In this document: positions 56,793 to 64,000 of the stretch, in pieces
Layout of the letters: each line of letters opens with the position of its first letter
How positions within the stretch are numbered: position 1 is the first letter of the stretch
Assembly (NCBI GenBank): GCA_022036555.1
Contig: CM039126.1
Coordinates: 8,104,079 to 8,168,078, forward strand
DNA length: 64,000 bases
Direction: 5' to 3'
Source: Microstegium vimineum
Taxonomy: Eukaryota; Streptophyta; Magnoliopsida; Poales; Poaceae
The notes under the pieces: model-generated
Databases searched by the model: none
What the model saw: the letters and a program-made list of their open reading frames with translations, nothing else
What the model was told of the DNA's origin: nothing
Translations under genes and position numbers: made by a program

Positions 56793-58063
56793 TGTCGGAT
56801 ACCTAATTTAACGGTAAACTTTCAAAAACAATCAACAACCAAAGATCCATCGATAAACCATCTGGGAGGAGATGAGAGGCCCATCAAGGAGGAGTCGTCA
56901 CGGGCCCACGAAGGTAAAGGCGTGGGGGTCGCGACCTAGCCGGCCCAGGAAGGCAGACGTGCCCCGGGCAGACGTGACTCCGCCTCGCCCGACGTTGGAG
57001 GCCAGGCGACCCCGCGATCCTGGAAGACGTGCCCCCGTCTCCGCCCGCACCGGCGTTCCTCTAGCTTAGACCAGATTAGGTCTCCGAAGTAGGACCATGG
57101 GCTACATGAGGCACGGCGATGGTAGAGAAATGACCTGTTTATCCCTCGTCCAGGAGGAAGAAGCCGTTAGCTCTTAACCGCTGACGATGCGCTCTCCACA
57201 AGATAAGAACGGAGGTACAGAACCACGAAGAATCGTACATCCCGTATAATCCAGGGCTCAGGATAACGCTCCGACCCCTGCCCGAACGGAGACATGTCGA
57301 GTTCCCCAATCAGGACGGGACGGAGCAGGATTCGTAGGCTGATAGGAATCATGCCTCTCGCGGAAGCGGAGTCAGCCTCATACGCCCCCGGCCCCTACAG
57401 GAACTTTCCAAATAGGGGATACGTCGGGTACGGGGGGCCCACGGAGTAACGGAGTCCATTGGCCAGGCATGAAGGAATCTGTCGTATACTAAAAGAATTG
57501 GTAGAAGGTACAACGGTGTACCCACCAGCGGTACAGCTGACGCCCATGACTCTACCCTACTACGGGCTCAACCGGACACCCCCCACCCCCACCCCCCCCC
57601 CCCCCCCGTATTCTCTGGCAGTGCAACTAAGGGCCGACACGACAACCCGCCTCCGACCAAGTACAAGGTCAATAGGAATATAGTATTATGAGTGTCTGCC
57701 ATCCTTTCTGAGGAAGATAAGGATAAGGCGCAACCTCCCAGATAGATCCTTCTCGACGCATGCTTGTAACCCCCCTGAGCTCCTTGCGACTATAAAAGGA
57801 GAGCAAGGGGGGACGACGCCAGAGATCGAACAACATAGCTAGCACACTCACACACCGAAGCATTCAGAGACCTGAGACTCATACTCCCTCTCTCGACCCA
57901 GCTTGTAAACCCCTCCAAGCAGAGATAAGGAACACGAGCAACTCCCACACTGGACGTAGGGATTTCTTGCCCGAACCAGTATAAACCTCTTATCTTTTTG
58001 TCTCACCATTCGGAACCCGACACGTGTACAAAATTACTCGTTGGTAGTTTTTAAACACCGACA
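56793..58063 (+). mobile_element. Gypsy-type solo LTR (1271 bp)
   Basis: It begins TGTCGGATACC and ends CACCGACA, flanked on both sides by GAAGT (56788-56792 and 58064-58068), a perfect target duplication. No second LTR or internal region is present. A 17-19-bp C-run lies near 57590-57607. Confidence 0.9.
57791..57799 (+). promoter_or_regulatory. TATA box of the solo LTR
   Basis: TATAAAAGG lies about 270 bp before the LTR end, followed by a CT/CA-rich leader and a pyrimidine-rich R-like region. Position and sequence fit an LTR promoter reading rightward. Confidence 0.6.
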
Positions 58064-58068
58064 GAAGT

Positions 58069-59940
58069 AGTCATTGTATATATATATGTATGATGTAGAG
58101 AAATGATCGAAGGCAATATAAGAATAAATGGATGGCCATCAAACTGATAACTATGTGACAATTGTACCAGAAAGTAATTTTCCAATGGGTCTCATTTGAT
58201 GGAGGCTTCACAAAATCAAATACTAATGATGAGATTGCATTAAAGCTTGCTGTGATATGCCTATGTATTGTCTCTCCATTGTGATATCCACAGATGAAAA
58301 GTGCATTTTGCCCCCAAAAATATTCCATGAGATTCTCCTCATCATGCAGGACCCACAAGTGGAAGTGCAAAGGCTCAGCACAATGTAATACAAACTATGA
58401 TTGTAAGTGATTCTGCTACTAAAGAAAAGGCCAAAAGGGGACACATGAACATCGGATACAAATGTGATATCATAATCCGACTAAAAATCGGATATATCCG
58501 ACTTTGACAATTCGAATAGTATCCGAATAGCTGACTGAAATTTTATATTGAGAAAATTTACACCAAATAATGGATGCCTCACATACAAATATAAATTTTA
58601 TACTACTTTTGGCCCAATCGGCTCAGCCTATTCTCAAAAGAGACAGTCAGGATCTCAATGCAGTGGCTGACAGGAAGAACTGAATGTGTTATATAGACCC
58701 TTTGGCTCCCGTGCTCCCATCAGACTAAGCGAGTTGGGACTAAACTAGCCTTACAGCTTGCAGCGCGAGCATTGCATGCCACCCGGAGCCACAGGCCAGC
58801 CAGCTGCCTAGAGCATGCTGAGCGCCCATGGGCCAAGTTGGCTGTTGGCCCAAGCGTACGGAGAAGAGTGAGAAGAAACCAGCCCAAAATAGATTTTGTA
58901 TTTTGCAATAACTTTTGTAAATTCCCAGAAAATCAAAGTGGGAGAGTTGAAGTGATTTGATTTGAATTCTAGGAAAATGTTTGGGTTGGAGATCCAAGCT
59001 AAATTTTTTGGTGTCACAAATAAATTTGAGAAAGCACCTCAACACATGAAAATGCATATGATGAATTTTGATGAAAGGTTGAAAATTGTTTTGCAAAAAA
59101 ATAAGTTTTAATTTGTTGTAAACTTTTAAATTTTTTAGTGAATTTTAGCATGATGAAAAACATAGGGGGTTACAACTTGGACCTATGGGTCGGTACTTTA
59201 TATTGATTTTTCATATCAATCGTGTTTGGTATAATTCCACTTGATTTGGTTTGTTTTTGAAATTCTTGATATGGGTGAAGTTGTCAATGCAAATGACCAC
59301 ACACTCGTGAGCTTGGCTACTTCTACTCGTGCTGTGAAGATCGGTGCTTGTATGATGATGCATCTTAATCTTATCTCTTATTTGTTGTTTTACTCTTTAG
59401 GCTTAATCTAGATGGATTATGGATTCATAGAGTGGTGTGATGATTTGCACACCTATTATGGATTCATGAGTGGTGTGATGATTTGCGCACCGATGAAATA
59501 TATATATGTTGCTTTTACTCAATATTCGAATAAATATTTGTATCCGACATTCTTCGAATCCAGTTCATACCGTATTTGATACTTACTATTTGTATTCGTA
59601 ACCGAGACAATCCGTATTCGTATATGTATCCGGTAGCTATCCGTGTCCGAATCCGAATCCGATTATAAATATAAAAACAAATACAATATCAGCGATATCC
59701 GTTCGTATCCGATCTGTTTTCATCTTCCTGGACCGAACATGCATGCAGTCATCAAGAAGGAAGCATGTTGGCCCCACACGTGTTGTGTGAGCAGGCTTGT
59801 TCTTGAGTCAGGCTGCAGGTGACTGCTGTAATGTGATGAATGATGAATCAGGGTGAGTACAGCCCAGCTACAAGCAAAGCCTGCTGTGTGTTACTACCGA
59901 ATCAGCTAGGTGCCAGGTGGGTCTGCTCAAGAACTTCTTG
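58069..59940. other. Spacer with CGGATATCCGA-type repeat ends
   Basis: 58450-58535 and 59500-59725 are rich in ATCCGA/TCGGAT motifs facing each other, as at the ends of some grass hAT- or MULE-derived elements. The 0.9 kb between has no transposase. A directly repeated AGTGGTGTGATGATTTGC lies near 59432 and 59470. No gene was recognised. Confidence 0.35.
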
Positions 59941-59944
59941 CCAT

Positions 59945-60375
59945 GTGCTGTGCTATGAGCCCATGACTCCATAGCCCTAGTACCAAAATGTTTTCGGTCA
60001 ATGCATGTTCCTATTTATACACCTTTGCCTCCAGCAGTCCAGCGATCTTGTTCCCTCACGCCTAATCGCTCATCTCTCTCTTTTATAATTTGTTGCCAAG
60101 ATCTATTGCAAAAGCTTCAGTTTGTGGCACCCATAGGCAAGTGCATATAGATAGATTGGTGGTTAGTATATACAAAGAGATCAAATATATTGTCTGTGAT
60201 CTTCCACCCCATCCGTCCTCTTCGTTGTCGCTAGAGCTTTCCACAGGCGGATCCACACACGAACAAGATAAAGCATCGTGCCCCCACCCCACCCCCACCC
60301 CCCTGTGATATGAACATATGAACTACATGCTTGGAATGGGTGGCACTGAGGAATTAGAAATGGCTAAGCAAGCAG
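59945..60375 (+). repeat. Triplicated promoter-like segment, copy 1
   Basis: It begins CCATGACTCCATAGCC..AGTACCAAAATG, has a TATTTATAC TATA-like box near 60013-60020, then GATCTATTGCAAAAGCTT, AGATAGATTGGTGGTT, a GATCTTCCACCC block and the motif TTGGAATGGGTGGCACTGAG at 60331. The same order recurs at 63165-63600 and, shortened, at 61255-61540. Confidence 0.75.
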
Positions 60376-60533
60376 CCTTTTGCTGGGAAATTTGGAAAGC
60401 CCACAACAAGGCACACTTTGAAGGCAAACTGTTACAAATTCGGATGGAAATTGTTTGTCATGCTTGTTCGTGCGCTTATGCATTTCTGGGCAGATCTCTA
60501 TGCCCACGAGGAGAAAGAAGTGCTGATAACTGA
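60318..60533 (+). pseudogene. Short frame like a LINE C-terminus
   Basis: The frame contains AKQAAFCWEIWKAHNKAHFE and a Cys/His-containing tail, resembling the WxIWxxRN segment after the reverse-transcriptase zinc domain. It ends at 60533 and has no upstream domain. Its start overlaps the conserved motif at 60331, so the motif may be part of coding DNA. Confidence 0.35.
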
Positions 60534-61254
60534 AGTCTGAAGGTGTCAATGCAATGCTCCAGATAGAATTGAAGCTCTTGGCCAAGAGAAGAATCTGAAG
60601 ATTGGTGACCTAAAGCGGATCTCAGACTCAGACCCAGGATTCGCCTAAGTGAAGCTGCTGCTGACTTATGGCTCCGGATGTCTTTTGTTTGTATCGATGG
60701 TAGCCTCAAGTTTCTCCATGTCTCACAGAAGGAGGATCATTCCATCATTAAGCTTCTAGTCGCTGGCATTATCTCTATCTGTATTGGTCATATTTCAGTT
60801 TATGGAGTTGTAACGGCTATGTATCATGTATGGCCGAATCCAACGTTGCCCAGGTCTTTCCTCTTATGTTATCTAGCGCGCATTTTCTTTTGCTGCCAGG
60901 ATACGTACTCTCAAACACTGTATTCCTGTATTATCTAGCATCTAGCTATAGTAACTAGCACAATGTTGAACCTTTAGTTAGGAAATAAAATACCAACCTT
61001 AAGTTAGTTAAAAGTTTCAATTCAAATCATCTATGGATTCCGGAGAAAAGGTACACATATAGTGAGAGGTTAAAATATAAACATAAAAAAAGTCAAATAA
61101 AGCAAATAAGACTCAATACAACAAGAGATCGATGGATCTCATGTGATGTTGTTGAATGCGGTGTCTAATGCAATGACTGATGAATTTTTGATGTTACTAG
61201 ACAGTACAACCAGCTATGCTCAGGCCTGTTGCGAGTAACTGCATTACTGGCTAC
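60534..61254. other. Spacer between repeat copies 1 and 2
   Basis: No gene was recognised. The sequence after 60950 is AT-rich. Confidence 0.4.
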
Positions 61255-61540
61255 TCAGGTCTGCTCCTGAACTTCATGCCATGCCACGTGTTGCACCATG
61301 ACTCTGTTAGCCTACCAAAATGTTTGTGCTAAATTAAATGCATATCACATTTCCACCTTATTTATATGCCTCTATATAATTTGCCTCCCACAATCTTCTC
61401 CCTGGTCATCATGTTCAATTGTTCATCATCTCTCTTCCTATTGTGGATCCATACACGATGAAAGAATCATGGGGCCGGGCTGCGTACTTACTGTTGGAAT
61501 GTGTGGCACTCGGGAGTCAAACGTGACATTTCTTCTAGAA
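61255..61540 (+). repeat. Triplicated promoter-like segment, copy 2 (shortened)
   Basis: It has CACCATGACTCTGTTAGCCTACCAAAATG, a TTATTTATATGCC TATA-like box near 61359 and TTGGAATGTGTGGCACTCGG at 61494. About 180 bp between box and motif is missing relative to the other copies. Confidence 0.65.
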
Positions 61541-62006
61541 CAAGCGTATATAATTCCGGCGAGTGTCCCGGCTGGTCGTGGGGCACTCGGTGCGGAGCGA
61601 GGTCGCCGCTGGTGCATGTGCACGGGCGGGCGCGTGGACAGGATACACGCATGACCAAGACCCTCGTCTCTCCGTCAAGGGACTACAAAAAGTCGGCAAA
61701 TGCTCAGGTAGTCCACTTACCCCAGAAGGTAATATCTTAAATCAAATCTAGACCGTTGATTTTTCTAAACTTAATAATTTACTAAAAATAAATTAATAAA
61801 TAAAAAATCAAAAAATAAAACACCATGCGGCCGGTAATGATGGAGGAAACCCCGCAGCTGTTTCCTTCTCGCACTGACGAGTGTCGCGCTGTCCGAGAAA
61901 CTCCCATGACCACTGCTTATTATATGCAACCAACATCATGCATCAATGTCGTCGTCGTCGTAAACAAGAAAGAAAATTTTAAAAGAAAAGAAACATATAT
62001 ATATAC
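61541..62006. other. Spacer, nothing recognised
   Basis: A GC-rich part (61555-61650) is followed by AT-rich sequence. Neither the remaining exons of the desaturase nor another gene is visible here. Confidence 0.4.
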
Positions 62007-62326
62007 CAGTCGTGTCCCAGGACGAAGAGCGCCTAGAACATGGTCCCTTGCGCCGCCCAGTACACCGGCCACACCGCCCACCAGCTGCTGCTATCCGCCA
62101 CCGCAGCAGCCGCGACGCCCAGCGCCGCCACCACCGCCATGTCGCGCGCCACGTACCACAGCGACCGCCAGGGGCTCTTGCGCCAGCAGTGCTCCGGCGG
62201 CACAGCCACGCGCACGTCGCCGATGCGGAACGGCGGAGGCTGACTATGAATAGTAGCAGCTGCACCGCACGCTCGCAGCAAAACGGCATGGCGACCTTGG
62301 CCCTGCCGCAGAGCTGTTGCATGCAT
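62007..62326 (-). pseudogene. Isolated first exon of an omega-3 fatty acid desaturase
   Basis: On the minus strand PPPFRIGDVRVAVPPEHCW, RKSPWRSLWYVARDMAVV, VYWAAQGTMF and ALFVLGHD match the conserved N-terminal region of plant FAD3/FAD7/FAD8 desaturases, ending at the first His-box exon boundary (GACTG|GT at 62006/62007). The Trp codon after QGTMF is TAG (62033-62035). A possible ATG is at 62326. Exons 2 onward would lie at lower coordinates but no His-box sequence is visible there. The desaturase would convert linoleate to linolenate in ER or plastid membranes; this fragment cannot. It may be a captured or truncated copy. Confidence 0.75.
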
Positions 62327-62336
62327 TCATGCATGG

Positions 62337-62452
62337 CCATTACATCCACTCCAGCATCCCTGGGAGAGCGTTCCCGGCGGTGCTGCCGTGCCTCGAGGCC
62401 GCTGCCGCTACTGGCGACACGACGGCGCTGGCGCTGCGTCACTGCGTTGAAA
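62337..62452 (+). other. Coding-like segment of unknown origin
   Basis: One plus-strand frame reads HYIHSSIPGRAFPAVLPCL and then EAAAATGDTTALALRHCVEI without a stop, up to a GGTAAAG junction. Composition is that of a monocot exon, but no family was recognised. It abuts the desaturase fragment in opposite orientation, which is typical of captured-gene mosaics. Confidence 0.3.
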
Positions 62453-63164
62453 TTGGTAAAGCAGCAACGAGACGAGACTAGACGAGGCATGGGAGCATGG
62501 GGAGCGAGCGGGACAGGAATTGACAAAGTCAATAAATACTATTACCTCCTATGAGGTAATAGATGGTCGTGACCGTTGGATCGGAATAAATGGACGATCC
62601 ACATTCATTCCGGAGTACCGTAACAAAGACTCAAAAAGTCACAATCAGCAGCAACATGTGGCCATGTGTCTCGGTGAGTCGATGTGAATGAAACTAAAAC
62701 GTCCCGCCTATTTGTACCCGGATACGTGCTGATTTGTCCAGCTACGCGCTGTAATTTCAATTCTGAGCTTGTTGATTAATTAGTTTTCTACTGTTCAGTC
62801 CAGCTGCTGTAAGTCCCCTATTATTTCTTTGCTCAGCTTGGATTGATGAAAGAACTTGAAATAATCTAGAATAACCCTATATATGTGTAGGTTCTATGCC
62901 CCGTTTGGAATGCACAAGTAATTTTTATTTCCCGCTGATGATGAACAGTTCCAATTCCTGCATTCACACAAAATAATGTCTTTGATCTTCTTCTCCAAAT
63001 AAATTAAAAGACTTCGAATGAATATAGTTTGGACGGTTGAGTTGGTGTACAGCCCAACCGTTAGCCGTCGTAGCTGCAATGGTTTTTTCTTTTCTGTTCT
63101 ATTGTTGTCAAGTTATTTTAATTATTCAACTAAATCAAGGGTTGTCATTCATTGAAGTTCATAC
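62453..63164. other. Spacer, nothing recognised
   Basis: A short inverted repeat around ATTACCTCCTATGAGGTAAT lies near 62543-62562. CCCCGTTTGGAATGCAC near 62899 looks like a DNA-element end without a partner. Confidence 0.35.
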
Positions 63165-63600
63165 CTTGTATATGTGCTGCACCATGACTCCATATCCAGT
63201 ACCAAAATGTTGATCAATGCATTATGCATGTCCCTATTTATGCACCTCGTTGCCTCCAGCGAGCTTCTCCCTCATTGCACCTAGTATTTCAATTCATCTC
63301 TCATTTTGTTGCCAGGATCTATTGCAAAAGCTTTGGTTGTGCCATCATGGGCAGGTGCACGTAGATAGATTGGTGGTTGTTGGTATACAAACATATCAAA
63401 TATATATAGCATACTTCCACCATCCTCTTGTCCGCGATCTTCCACCCTAGCCATCCTCTTGTTTGTCGCCAGAGCTTTCCACCCCACACACTAGCTAACA
63501 TGATAAAGCACCATGGTCTCATGTGTGATCAACAAATGGACTGCTTTGGAATGCCTGGCACTCAGGATTTAGACGTGGTGGGGCAAGAACTTTCCATGGC
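63165..63600 (+). repeat. Triplicated promoter-like segment, copy 3
   Basis: It repeats the order of copy 1: CACCATGACTCCATATCC..GTACCAAAATG, TATTTATGC near 63235, GATCTATTGCAAAAGCTT, AGATAGATTGGTGGTTG, GATCTTCCACCC, GCCAGAGCTTTCCAC and TTGGAATGCCTGGCACTCAG at 63546. The box-to-motif distance (about 310 bp) equals that of copy 1. Confidence 0.75.
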
Positions 63601-64000
63601 TGGCCATTTGGCACCAGCTGCAAAGGTCTGGTGCTAGGGAGCATAGCTCTACAGTGTTCCAAGCACGGGCTCCAGCAGGCAGGCACACCAAATCGATGAT
63701 GATTTGGCAATAAATAAGGGGAGGGCTGATCTAACCAGCTCCATCTCTCTAGATAGTCATTTCTTTTAGCCTCTAGACTATTGTAGTGATTCATAGATAA
63801 TTTAGCAAAATCATTCATACGTGAAAAACAACTTTGTAGACCCGATCTAAGTGTGAATAGAGGCCTTAACCTCCTCTTGTCCTCATGGCTTCAAGATCCG
63901 AGTCAATTTCGTTTTGATTTGGTGTTGTTGTTCTTCCTCTCGCGGTATGCCCTTTTTTTTTTGCTTTTGGTGATTTCCTTAAATCTGAGCTTTTGGGGTA
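63601..64000. other. Right edge of window, nothing recognised
   Basis: Short frames only. ATGGCTTCAAGATCCGAGTC near 63886 could open a gene that continues beyond the window, but it stops after ten codons unless spliced. Confidence 0.3.

Overview
The window looks like nuclear DNA of a grass, probably a panicoid such as a sorghum, sugarcane or Miscanthus relative. It has intron-split genes with GT..AG junctions, GC-rich first exons of monocot type, and dense nested LTR retrotransposons, MULEs, Stowaway and Tourist MITEs, a TRIM and L1-type LINEs. No bacterial, viral or organellar features were seen. All calls come from reading the sequence; no database search was possible.

Layout: 1-5.1 kb is retrotransposon debris and MITEs. 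5.15-24.32 kb is one Mutator-like element (MULE) with a near-perfect 9-bp target duplication. Its left terminal inverted repeat was split by a 13.8-kb Copia-type element (5182-18948, TSD TTAAG, minus strand). That element carries only a broken gag with four CCHC knuckles and no visible pol. It was itself split by a 3.4-kb Gypsy solo LTR (10855-14239). The MULE body has two convergent genes that start next to opposite terminal repeats, as in MuDR: a GRF-type zinc-finger gene (plus) and a decayed transposase gene (minus). Their 3' ends were tandemly duplicated.

24.3-40.8 kb is the gene-rich part. It holds a six-exon HAD-superfamily hydrolase gene (24792-27720, plus), a nine-exon tail-anchored UBC32/33/34-type E2 gene (33031-29373, minus), a two-exon PMEI-pectin methylesterase gene with a one-base frame break near its end (36103-38863, plus), and a gene for a probable plastid protein of unknown function with two in-frame stops (40800-40142, minus). 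The HAD, E2 and PME genes do not form a pathway together; ordinary grass gene order is the simplest reading.

41.2-55.5 kb is again mobile DNA: a complete TRIM (41272-41867), two 5'-truncated LINE relics, an F-box pseudogene, a non-autonomous DNA element, and a nearly full-length but broken LINE (55.47-48.28 kb, minus). 55.5-64 kb holds unrecognised exon-like pieces, a Gypsy solo LTR (56793-58063, TSD GAAGT), an isolated first exon of an omega-3 fatty acid desaturase, and a TATA-bearing segment present three times (about 60.0, 61.3 and 63.2 kb). Each copy ends in a motif resembling a miR2118 target site; this is the most speculative but most unusual signal.

Four very short LINE-tail insertions with clear target duplications (34.8, 38.1, 41.95 and 42.1 kb) record repeated abortive retroposition near genes.
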